A stretch of 64,000 nucleotides of DNA from Volvox africanus (Eukaryota; Chlorophyta; Chlorophyceae; Chlamydomonadales; Volvocaceae): positions 3,080,001 to 3,144,000 of the forward strand of contig BSDZ01000017.1 of NCBI GenBank assembly GCA_030268105.1, read 5' to 3'. Below the pieces are notes generated by a model. It was not told where the DNA came from. It was given only the letters and a program-made list of their open reading frames with translations, and searched no databases. Shown here one piece after another: positions 1 to 10,648 of this stretch (position 1 is its first letter; every line of letters starts with the position of its first letter). The position numbers and the translations under genes are program-made.

Positions 1-335
1 ATCCATTCAGCCCTACTGCAAATCCCTTACGCCCTTTCCCCTAAGTGACGCTTCATCCTTCCAACCTGCGCCCACTATCGTTGACTATCCGTATGGCAGC
101 TGCAGGGCTGCCCCTGCCTCCACTTGGCCCTCCCCCCCCTCCCATCTCTGGACTGGTATACGTTTGCTTCACATTCCATTCGACTTAATTCCCTTTGATC
201 CACAAAGCTTGGGCCAAGCCGGCCTTGTACCCTATTCTCCGGACGCACATTTACGGATAATCTAGGCCGCCCGCTGGCGCTTCAAAGAACACATGCACCT
301 GAACCTAATAATGTCCTGCGGTCGTTCCAACGTAC
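1..335. other. Probable GAPN intron, no exon recognised
   Basis: The next GAPN exon should begin with an IPLGV-like segment on the minus strand. No such segment and no acceptor with the right phase is visible here, so this stretch is read as intron continuing off the window. Confidence 0.5.
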
Positions 336-1381
336 CTTGGATACCAAACACAGCTTGTTCCTAGGGTTTCCGGGGAAAGAGTCCGAGTTGAGCAGCTGTC
401 CTTCGCCCAAATACCGGAGCCCCTCCTCCGCCGTGTAGTCAATCAAATCAGCGGAACGGATGACTTCCGTCAGGCTGTCCTTTGCGGGCTTAGCCACCTG
501 CCAGCATCAAGGGATGGGAAAGAGAACCATAAGTTGATAACAGACACTGGGGAAAGAGTTAACAATCCAGCTTGTCGCGGGGACAGAAATTGGTTAAGGT
601 GCTGGACGATGAATGAGGGGCTGGTGGATCCGGGAGGGGGAAAGCTTCCCTCATCAGCCCGAGGCTGACTGTCTTCGCCCCTTCCAAGACGCACCTCCTT
701 CACTAAACAGTCGGCGATGGGTTGTGCGTGCTGCCGCATAAGCGCCGCCACTTTGTGCAAACACTCCGCACGCTTCCAGAGCGGTGTTTTAGCCCAAGCC
801 TTCTGGGCAACCTTAGCGGTGTCAAACATCTTGTTGACTTCATCTTGCGTGCAGGCTGCAGGCAAACACCAAACAAGAGCGACTCGATCCAAATCACAGG
901 CAGTTTTCGCAGGAAGCAGCATGCGAGGAAGGAATCATACCGCAATACTAATAGCCTATTGAAAATCAATGCAGAGGCCAACAACTCTGGTTCCTCAAAA
1001 GATCGCGCCCGCAAAACCCTTTACAAGGGTAAGAAGCCTGAAACCTAGCATAACTCCTAATTTCCTGACAGGTGCAAATGTAGCGTAAGACAATCTAAGC
1101 ATGTGGCCACTTGCACTGCTCAGCGCCCACCCTGAAATAACGCCTGCCATATCCACCTGCCACCCATCAAGGCGATCAATTCCTCCAAGTAAATGGCTGC
1201 ATAGACCTTGCTGCAAAGTGCTGCAAATCCCATGCCCACCTTGAACTTGAAAGCATGTCTGCCTCGTCGAGGGATTCGTGATGCTCACAGCCTTGCCCGA
1301 CGTGCTTTCCCGCCATTGTCCATCCAGGTAGAATTTGTAGATGCCAGTGGAGGCAACGATGTCCTTATAGAAGTCGGACAT
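336..1381 (-). CDS. GAPN: Non-phosphorylating NADP-dependent glyceraldehyde-3-phosphate dehydrogenase, N-terminal part
   Basis: Cytosolic aldehyde dehydrogenase-family enzyme that oxidises glyceraldehyde-3-phosphate to 3-phosphoglycerate while reducing NADP. Three minus-strand exons are visible: 1381-1240 (starts MSDFYKDIVAST), 855-695 and 497-336. They join in phase to about 155 residues. Plant-GAPN features in order are YKFYLDGQWRESTSGK, NPSTRQ, ACTQDEVNK, KAWAKTPLWKRAE, CLVKEVAKPAKD, ADLIDYTAEEG and SDSFPGN. The reading frame is open throughout and splice sites are canonical. The start ATG at 1381 was chosen because it gives the usual short N terminus. The catalytic Cys/Glu and cofactor-binding regions would lie further along, beyond position 1 of the window; no further exon was found in 1-335, so the gene is cut by the window edge. 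It is divergently paired with APC4. Confidence 0.94.
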
Positions 1382-1867
1382 CGTGCTATATTCTTTTGCA
1401 AGGGGTCGAGCTACCTTGACACTTGATGCTAGATGGCACGGCGAGTTCCCAATTCTTATATATAAGTGATACCAAGGCCCGAACATGAATGGGTTACGGA
1501 GCTTTTAGCGCCTTCTATGCTATGAAATGCGGATTGGGCGATTATATGCAAGGCGTATACCGTACCTTGCGAGCAGTTAGAGGACATCTGGATATGGAAA
1601 ACTTAATGTAATACACATACTCACGTAATTATCAAGTGTGGCATATGACATACCCATAGAGCAACACGGAGAGATTCGACAAACCAGCACTGCCCATAAT
1701 AACTCACAAGCCATCGGGAGCAATCTTGCCATGTCTATCTACGGATTCTCCTCAGTCAATGTGCAAAGGGAAAAATCAATGGCCTTTCGGTCTTTCTGAT
1801 CCTTGTTCGGATTCCCGCCCATTTCGCCTGGTGTATCTAAAATGCTTGGGGTATCAAGTTACCATTC
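1382..1867. promoter_or_regulatory. Shared divergent promoter region of GAPN and APC4
   Basis: This 486-bp gap separates the two start codons, which face away from each other. A palindromic TATA-like element, TATATATAA, lies at 1457-1465, about 75 bases upstream of the GAPN start. Promoter function is inferred from gene layout only. Confidence 0.4.
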
Positions 1868-4800
1868 ATGAATACATGTGAAATTAAAGCTTCTGAAACC
1901 ATGCACGCGGCCATGTCATCCGGGTCTGCATCCGACGATTCGGATGTTGGCGCGCATTCCAACCCCAACGCCTTCACGGTCCTCTACGAAAATGCTTTAA
2001 GCCAGCAGGTAGGCGGGTCCCCACCCTTAAGTTCAACCACGTATTATTGAAACTGCTCAATTCAAGCCCCAGATCGCCCTCATCGTCCCCTAGTACAGTA
2101 CTGACGCGTACACCCTTACAACCCAGGTCCTTCTCGGATGCTGGTGCCCGACCATGGATCTATTGGCACTTGTCAGTGATGATGGCCAGTTAGGGGTGCA
2201 CCGGCTGGAGTGGCAGAAGCTGTGGGTGGCCTGCCCGGACACCCCTATCACGGCACTGTGCTGGCGGCCGGACGGTGAGAGCCCCTATGACCCTTAACCG
2301 GTCGCGCCTCTCTCTCCAGCAGCAACGAATGCGATAGCAAGTCTCCAGAACTCCTCGTGAGCAATGGTCCCCGTCTTCCATGCCCGGGACTGCCTTTTTA
2401 GGGTTTTACTGGTGATGATGTTGCTCTTTGGGAGCAACCCTTAAAGCGACTGGCACTCCACCTTCTACCTCACCACTTTTCCCCTCTCCTTTCCCCTTCC
2501 CTCCTCTCCTTTCCCCTTCCCTCCTCTCCTTTCCCCTTCCCTCCTCTCCCCTCCTCTCCTCTCATGCTCTCTCCTCTCATGCTATCTCCTCTTCTCTCAT
2601 GCCCTCTTCTCATCTTCACGTCCCCCCTGAGCCCCGTTACTCCAACATCCCGATAGCTTCCTCCCGCTCATACCCAAGATGAGGAAGGCCTGTGTGTCTG
2701 GCTCAAGCAGGGTTTTTAACGAGATACAACCCGGAAAGTACGCCAGGGCCCCTCCCCGTGCAACCTCATTCCTTAACCCCAGGCAAGGTCCTTGCTACGG
2801 GACACCACCACGGGGCGGTCTCTCTTTATAACGTGGAGGCTTGCGAGTTGTTTCGCACCCTCCGAGCGCCTTTGGCAACCCCCATCTGCCACCTAAGCTG
2901 GGTGCAGGGCCTGGCACCCAACCCGGCCACCGCCACGCCCGCAATCCACCTCGCTTACCGCTACCGACACACTCGGTTCTTTCCTGCGCCGCCACCGGGC
3001 AGGGAACAAGGAGTGGGGTCCGGGACGGCAGCTGCGGCAGCGGGGTGGCGGTGCGGCGGTGCCGCCGGGGGTGCTGCAGGGGCCGCTGGCGGAGGCGCTG
3101 GCGGAGGCGTTGGGGCTGCCGCGCTCCTTGAATGGCCGCCGCCGCCCGACTCACTGGACGTTCTTGTTACCTCAGATACAGGTGGCGGCGTGTCCATCTT
3201 TGCCTGCGGGGAAGTGATGGTTGCGTCCCTACCGCCCAGGGCGAACGATGTGAGGGACGTTCACCACAGGGAAGGAGCACGCGAGCTGAGGTCAGCGACA
3301 GCAGCGGCGGCCAGCGGCCACTTGGTAGCCCGGGGTGAGTTGCCCGGGACGCTCCAAGCGCTCCTTTCCCGTGACCTGAACTTCTTATTGGTGGTTTCGG
3401 AGCCTGCCGCAGCAGCAGAGGCAACGGAAAGTGGCAGGGGTATAAGAAGCAGCAGCAGCGGCGGCGGCGGCGGCGGCGCAGGTATAGCGGCCGCGGTTCT
3501 GAGTGTGTACGGCTGTGGGAAGCTGGGCAGCTGTCAAGAAGAAATTTTGGAGCTTTCACTGCTGGGTGGCCTGGTAGCGGGGCGGCTGGAGGCAGCGGCG
3601 GCAGCGCTGGTGGCAGCGGCACGTGCGTGGAAGGGCGCGGCGGCGGAGCTGGGAAAACGAATGGACGAGCAGTTACGGGAGGTCTGTGCGTGTGTGTGTT
3701 TGCATGCATAGCTTTGCGGCATGTTCAAATACTCTAATGAATAGGCTCAATTACCCCGGTTCACTCCCAGTGCGCTGGGCTGAGCGCCTCTATGGCGGCG
3801 TCTCAGTGAGTCGATCTAACCCGACGACTTTTACCCCGAATTCCTAAGGGAACGCGGTGGGGGCGATTCAGGCGTTTCAGTAGGCCAGCGAAGCTAATGG
3901 TAATTAACATTAGTGAACAAACAGAAGGGGTCTGTGAGCTTAAAGCGCAGGGCGCTAGTCAGCCTCATCCAGACATCCTAACGCCCCATAACGAGTCGCA
4001 GCTGCCGTCGCAGTGATGATGTCAGCCTGGGTCAGGGTTTTAGGGTTTTGATGCCTCCATCACCCCGACACACCTCCCACTCACCCAGGCCCTGGCGAGT
4101 CACGGTCACGACCCAGATGATGCGCTTGGGGAGCTCACTTGCATGCTTGCGTCAGGTGGGTGGCGGAAGGGAAAATCGAGTGACTGCGAAACTTTGTTAA
4201 CATTTTTATATTCAGGCCGCCAGGCCGGTTGTACCAGATCTTAGAGAGACGGAGATCTAGGGAGACGGGGGAGGAGAGAAAGGTTTGTGCATAATGACTG
4301 CGCCACAGCCATAGCCACTGCCGCAGCCGCAGCCGGTAGCGCTGAGTCGGTGTTCTGGGTCGAAGTCAGGTCCCGGACCCGCAGAGGGCCCAAAAGGCAG
4401 AGGAAGAAGTCTCTCGAGCTCCGAAATCCTGTGAGCTTCTAGAACCTTCTGTAACCTCCCTTTTTGCTTCCTGCAGGCCACGTGAGCGCCCCGCTGCATT
4501 CCTTCCTGACGGGGTCCCTCACAGAGGCGGGTCTGCGGAGGCTGGCGAAGACTGTAGACCTGGCCGTGCGGGAGGTAAGGTTGCCGGGGGGAGAGTGAGA
4601 GAGAGAGAGTAAGAGAGAGTGAGAGAGTCGAAGTCGCTCTCCTTCATGGACCACTCATTGCCGCGTGCAGGTTTCCTCACTGCTACTGGACGGGGTGCTG
4701 CCTGCCCTTCAGTTGGTGGTGTTTGTGATGGGGGAGCTGCGGGGCAGGGCCCGAACAGCCAGTATCATACAGACGCTGGGGTTGCAGGTGAGCGGGGCCC

Positions 4801-7800
4801 GGGGGCCTTATGTAGAATGTATAGGAAAGATGCTCAAACAAAAACAAATTTCGGTGGGGGGGGAGTCCAGGCGGACGGACTCCTCTGTGTCTGCGGCTCT
4901 TCTGAGTGTGTCATAATAATGATATTTAGAGGTGGTGGTTGGTTCATTTCTAGTTAAGGAAGGCCCGCGGGATTGGGCTGGCAAATAAAAGTGTGAGGAT
5001 CACACGGGGATGTAAGTGGCTTCGATTTCCTTCCGGGCGACGGAAAGCTATTAACAGGAAAAATGTTAAAATAAAAAACTGTTATAACAGGAAAAATATT
5101 AAAATAGAAAATTTGTTATAACAGGAAAATTTATGCCCGCACTGCTCATGCCTGGACGATGTTCCGGCACGCTCTCGTGATGTCGACCGCACCTCCCTTG
5201 CCCGCATCATTGCTCCTTCTGCATCCCGCCACGCCATGAACACCATGACTCACGCGACCAACCCCACGACCATCACGACCTATCACCACACTTAAGGAGC
5301 GCGCAGTGGCCGTTGCGGAGGTGGAGGCCGTGAAGGCGCTTATCCAAGTCGAGTCTCTCCGGCAGCTGGTCACACGGGTGGGCTGCCAGTACCGGGTGTT
5401 CTTCACCTGGTTGCTGAAGACCCTGCATGTGAGGAGGGGGTGAAGGCCCAAAGGCTGGGTGGCCAGCACCAGCACCAGCACCAGCACCAGGACCGGTGCA
5501 ACAAGGGAAGCGTCCATGTCGGCAGGAAAATGGTTCAAAGTATCGATTATATATACCACTGAACTCATCTTAAATACCGATGATCGTTTGTATCAAACCA
5601 CATATTGTTGTTGCATCAACTGTTTTCCGTGCCTTCTTCCCCACCGCATTCCTCAAGGGCTTTCCACATTTACCTAGCAGCCTGCCTCTTCCCCCCTCCC
5701 CAGCGTTATCACTAGCGTTTCGATGTTCGTCTCCCCCCTCCCCCGTCTTCCCCCTTCCCCCCCCTCGCCTGTCTTCTCCTCCCACGCCTGTGCCCCTTCC
5801 CCCCACTTCCTGGTCCCCGCCAGTCTCTGGAGGAGACTCGCCCTCCCAGCGCCGAAGGTCCGCTGCCTGGGGGCCCCCTGCCTGGTGCTGGCTCGCTCGC
5901 CGACGCGCCCATATGCCTTCCAACCTTATTGGCGTTCCTGGAGGAGGGTGGCCAGCTATCTGCAGACGCAGTCGCCAGGGACCTGGACGCCTCCCAGTCC
6001 ACGCTAGGCCTTCCCGTGGGTTCCCTCACCTTCCCGCCCGACCTGCTGCCGCACCTCAGGGCGCTCCAGGAAGCTGCTTTCCCGATGCCGCCGCCGGAAG
6101 AACCAGGGGCGGTGGAGGCGGGTGACCTTTCGCCGTCAGACGGTGGCTCCGCCGCTGCCGGCCCGAGCCGGGGCACCAGCGGTGGCAGCAGCGCCGGGGT
6201 CGGCGAGGGTGGCAGTGGCGGCAGCAGCTGGCCGGACAAGCCCCTGCAGCGGCAGCTGGGTTGGCTTGTGGAGCTGTGTCGGAGGGCATTTGGGGGACTG
6301 CAGAAGGACGTGTCGCCGTCGGTGCAGTTGTTGACCAGGGTGAGCGAATCAGAACAATTAAACACATGGGGGAGATATGTCTTAATTATTTATTTTTATT
6401 CGTACTCATCCAATTATTTTATGATTTAACGATCCGATTTGTTGAGGGGTGTATCAGTTGGGTTGTGTCCGGGGGAAGAGGAGAAGTCGAATAAAACGAA
6501 TCCTGGGAGGAGGGGAGGCTAAAGGCACAAAGAGATATCACGCCGATGTGTCTTGGGTCTTGCATGGCTCTTTCGAGACTTCGTTGCTTCGTTCGCCAGT
6601 CGTGCTTTGCGTCCCGTCCCGTCCTTACCGTCCTAATCGCTGATCCGATAAATTCTCTTCTAAGTAAGCAAATCGTTCATAACTCGCGACAATCGCGCAC
6701 CGGGCCACAAGATCGTTGGAGAACCAGAAAACATATACCGAGTTGCATTGCACATCATCCTGGTAACATGCGAGAAACACCCTCACTCACACCCTTAAGC
6801 CATGAATTCCGGTTCGCATTTCTCCACGGTCCCCACCCCTGCTTCCTCTTCTCTTCGTTGTAGCCTTCGCCCCAGCGCAACTTCCCAAGCGCAAGTGGTT
6901 AACACTCATTCGTATGCCGCGCGCTTGTTCCTCTGCTCCACCTCACTCTGGTCCAGTTCGCTCCCTCTCCCTCTCCCTCTCCCTCTCCCTCTCCCTCTCC
7001 CTCTCCCTCTCCCTCTCCCTCTCCCTCTCCCTCTCCCTCTCCCTCTCCCTCTCCCTCTCCCTCTCCCTCTCCCTCTCCCTCTCCCTCTCCCTCTCCCTCT
7101 CCCTCTCCCTCTCCCTCGTCGACGCCAACTTCGCTTCCCATGACGCCCGGCCATGCCCAACAGATACCACTGCTCCCAGCACCTGCGCCGCAGCGCTGGC
7201 TTCCGTATGGAGGGCCCAGCTGTGGCGACCGCGACGGCGAGTGCGGCCGCCGCTGCAGCCTTCAGCTGCCCCAGATCCGCACAGAGCCCCCGGTGGGCAA
7301 ACCTGCTCTGCTAGCCTGTGTGCTGCCCGCAGCGGCCCTTCCTATTCCCCTGGGGAACAAGGACCGAGACATGCTGCTGCTGATGCAGGTGGCGCTAAGG
7401 CCGCTGCAGAGCCGCCCGCAGGTGGGAAGGCGAGGGAAGCCGACAAGAGCTCGTGGGAGGAGGGCTGTAACTTGTAGGCTGATGAGAATCTTCGAGAAGG
7501 GAAGGCGCGCGGAAGGGGGTCTCAGCAGCGGGAGGTTGGGAAGGGGGGCTTAAAACACACGTTAAGGAGAACAGGGATTAATTTGGCTGAGAGCTGGGGC
7601 TCGGTGGTTGGGGGTTGGGGCTTGGAGGCCACCTAAGGAAACAAAGGGGCTTTCACCCTTCCATTTGTGGCGCGGCCTGAACCTACTTGTCACACACTGC
7701 TCTGTGTTTCGGTCTGGCAGTGGTGGTGGTGGTGGTGATGGTGGTGGTGGTGGTCGGCCGAGTGGGTCCTTGTGGGAGGGTGTGAGAGCGTAGGTGATGG

Positions 7801-9387
7801 TAGGTTAGAAGGCGGTAGGCGAGGTTACAGGAGTTACGAGGCGATGGGGAGGCTAGGGGAACAGAACCATGACAGCACCATGTAACTTCATGGTCTCGGA
7901 GCATTGTTAACTCGAAACTGACCAGGGCGCGGGACGGTGTGGGCCTCCAGCAACGGGGTTGCAACACCGAATGCCAGGATGGTGAGGAACAAGCATTATT
8001 ATATCGCGCGTCACGGCACAGAGAAATGCGTCTATGTCTTGTGCACGACTGGCTCGTATGTAGCTGCTACTGATGCGCCCGTTGCCAGCCGGACAAGCCA
8101 TCCGGTAGAAGGCTTTCTGCCGGCCACTTCCCCCCTTGCAGGCACGAGCATGCCTCCTGGAACTACCCCGCGGCTTGAGGGTGCTCGGGATGTCGTACTA
8201 CCGCTCGGCGCAACTGGCGCTACTGCTGGGGCCGACGGCCAACCCACAGGTCGCTGACGGTTCTGGCGGCAGCACCGCCGCCGACGGCCACGGCCCTGGT
8301 GCTGATGGGGGGGCCCTTCTTGCGCTGGTCCCAACGGAGAGCCTCCGAATGAGCGATGTCAGCGATATCGGCGGTGGTGGAAACGATGCCGAACCCGTGA
8401 CGACCGTGTCCTGCGTGGCGCCGCTGCCGCCGCCATCGTCGTCGTCGTTGACGCACCAGTCTTGTGTAGCACAGGTGCGGAAGAAGATGCTGTAGGGACG
8501 GGAATGCCATTTGGGCGAGGGGAGAAATTAAACAGGGCGCAGGTACGGGACCCGGGAGTCTACGAGAGGGAGCTTCTGTTGGTTGACACCCGTTAAGGGG
8601 GCAGTGGAGGTAAACGGGGCTGCGTGCTGAATGGGGGTGCTCTGCACCAGCAGTCCATGGTAGGGGGTATGTTCTACGTCTCGTGGGCGATGGGATCCGG
8701 TCGATGTTACCAACGAGTGAAATACACATATTCATTGGAGATATGGCCACGTTCACTCTAATCTGCGCCTCTTGTCCTGCACCGGAAACCTCTTCCCTGT
8801 GCAGTGCGGTGTGATGCAGTGCGCTTTACGGCTGTCTGCAAACTACACGACTGCAAACTGCACTTACTTCGCGCTAGGTGCTTTGTGCTAGGTGTTAGGT
8901 GTTTCACGTGCGACAGGTTCTTTTTAAGTTCCTTGTTTCCCGTTATCTTGTTGCCCTCCGGTTCTTGCAGATCTGCGCGGCAAGGGGTGCGGTGGTTCAA
9001 TGGCCTGTCCCGGGTTGTCGGCTGCGGCGCGCCCCGGGGGCAGCGCCGGCGGCAGGCGGAGCCGGTGGCGAGGGCAGGGGCACAGGGGGAGGTTGGCTGC
9101 CTCCCCTTCTTGTGAGTGGTCCCCGGGGTCTTGCAGCGGCGTTCACTGAGGGCTCCCGGTCGATGATGATTGATTTGGAGGAGGACGAGGAGAGGCAGGA
9201 GGAAGAGGAAGGGGAGGCAGGAGGAGGCCAGGTAGAGGGCGAGGAGGAGGAGGGGGAGGAGGAGGAAGAGGAGGAAGAGGAGGAAGGGGGGTGTAGTTTA
9301 AGACGGGGAAAGGAAGGGGCGAGGAGGAGTGGGGGGGGCCGGAGTGGGAGATCTCTAAAGGAGAGAGACCGCATGGAGGACGATTGA
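1868..9387 (+). CDS. APC4: Anaphase-promoting complex subunit 4 (APC4)
   Basis: Scaffold subunit of the APC/C ubiquitin ligase, which drives mitotic exit by marking cyclins and securin for destruction. Exons: 1868-2008, 2127-2274, 2783-3681, 4089-4155, 4477-4574, 4671-4787, 5297-5428, 5824-6339, 7164-7388, 8142-8474, 8971-9387. All phases agree and the total is about 1,030 residues. The N terminus has the family pattern [48 protein letters not shown] and GAVSLYNVE (WD40 propeller). The middle exons give the helical segment ([33 protein letters not shown]). The C terminus returns to the propeller ([39 protein letters not shown]) and ends in an acidic Glu-rich tail encoded near 9170-9290. Ala/Gly-rich inserts in exon 3 (3010-3130, 3450-3490) and exon 8 make it longer than the roughly 800-residue animal protein. 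An earlier in-frame ATG than 1903 exists at 1868, so the exact start is uncertain. Confidence 0.93.
2475..2566 (+). repeat. Pyrimidine-rich tandem repeat in APC4 intron 2
   Basis: A unit of about 20 bases (cctctcctttccccttccct type) occurs three to four times, followed by degenerate ctcct/catgct repeats to about 2610. It lies within the intron between exons 2 and 3. Confidence 0.75.
5051..5132 (+). repeat. AT-rich tandem repeat in APC4 intron 7
   Basis: Two and a half copies of an approximately 33-base unit beginning AACAGGAAAAATRTTAAAAT lie between APC4 exons 6 and 7. Copies differ at a few positions. Confidence 0.75.
6960..7116 (+). repeat. (CTCCCT)n hexanucleotide array, about 26 copies
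   Basis: An almost perfect array of CTCCCT units fills about 157 bases of APC4 intron 8 and ends 47 bases before the acceptor of exon 9 at 7164, so it also forms a very long polypyrimidine tract. Confidence 0.97.
7723..7755 (+). repeat. (GGT)n trinucleotide repeat in APC4 intron 9
   Basis: About eleven GGT units interrupted by one GAT lie between APC4 exons 9 and 10. Confidence 0.85.
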
Positions 9388-10648
9388 GCGCAGGCAGGTC
9401 CTCGAGTACGTCTGGAGTTGGACCAGCAAAATGACGAAAAGCCGGGATGAATGATTTAAGAGCTGCTTTTTAAGAAATGAGAGCATACCGTAAACGATTT
9501 TTTTTATTATGTCAGCAGCAGTTATGCGCTAATATGTATTAACAAACTATATCTCCCCTGAATTTTATTGACGGAAGAAGGGAGTAAGAAGGCATGCGAT
9601 TTCCTCGCTTGCAGATAAGATAAAATCTTTGTCAGAACATCGGCGAGTGGCCGCGGTTTCCCAATGCCATCTGAACTTTTTTTAATCTGTAAGAAGGCCT
9701 CTCTCCACTCGCTTCCTCGGCGTGTTCCTCGGCTTACCGGTTGTGATTGTCGTTAGGGTAGTGCCGCCCGGATTAAGCGGCATCCGGAACCCTGGCCCAG
9801 ATAGTCTGGCCGAGAATATGATATGGCTGTGCACAAGCTTTTGCGAAGGAAGGAAAGGTAAGGAAGTCAGGGGGGGCCGAGGGGTTTGCTCTCTGGCCAG
9901 CCATAGCGCCTCCAGCCGCACCAGGCCCTTCCCTGTGCCGGGCACCGTGGCATCGCATTCGGCATTTTCCGCCTGTCGATCTGCACTGATGCCTGAGGGT
10001 CAGGGCAGTTAGTACCGTTGGGAAGATTGAATCCATTAAGTGTACATGCAGGGCAGGCATAGCTGGAAACTGGTATACAACCGTAAAGGCGCCATACCGG
10101 TATAGGTAAGGGCCCTATGGAGTCAGGGAGACCTTTGGGCTACCGACATCATACGCGCGTAGAAATCTTCGGTCCACCGGTTAAAGTTCAGAGCAGGTTC
10201 AGAGCCTCGGATTCATAGCTCGGATCATCGGACGCGCGCAGTCTCGGAGCCGGAGTCCGAACGGCCGGCTCTATCGAGTTCTGTTGCTGCCGAATTCGTT
10301 GAAAAGTGCAATTACCCAGCAGCCCGGGTAGGCTGAACATAAGCATCAGGTGGATGGACAGACTTCGTCCGAAAAACACGAGAAGAAGCCTATGTTGTTT
10401 GATTTTTTTGCTGCCGTCGCAAGCAATCCTGTTTGCTTTCTACCTTACTTAATGCCTACCGGTACCGGCGCACGTAACTTAATATGACTAATTTAATTAA
10501 TTGTCAGAAGGCTGTGCCTTCTAATGGATTTTTCTAAATTTAAGCTTGCTGTGCTACGTGCGAACGACTCCATCGAAAAGTGGTCGGCTTTACAGGTAGA
10601 GCGGAGAAGCGCGTACTGTCATAAGAATTGAATACTTAGCAATAAATC
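9388..10648. other. Intergenic region, no gene recognised
   Basis: This holds the presumed APC4 3' untranslated region and the upstream region of the next gene. Short open frames here lack splice-consistent extensions and family motifs. The part 9480-9560 is AT-rich. Confidence 0.5.
9688..9692 (+). promoter_or_regulatory. Possible TGTAA polyadenylation signal of APC4
   Basis: A TGTAA pentamer, the usual green-algal poly(A) signal, lies about 300 bases after the APC4 stop codon. Position and motif only. Confidence 0.35.

Noticed and set aside
6899..7160. Several long open frames through the CTCCCT array (Glu-Gly, Arg-Gly, Ser-Leu, Pro-Leu repeats)
   Set aside because: Any hexanucleotide array without a stop is open in all frames; it lies in an APC4 intron.
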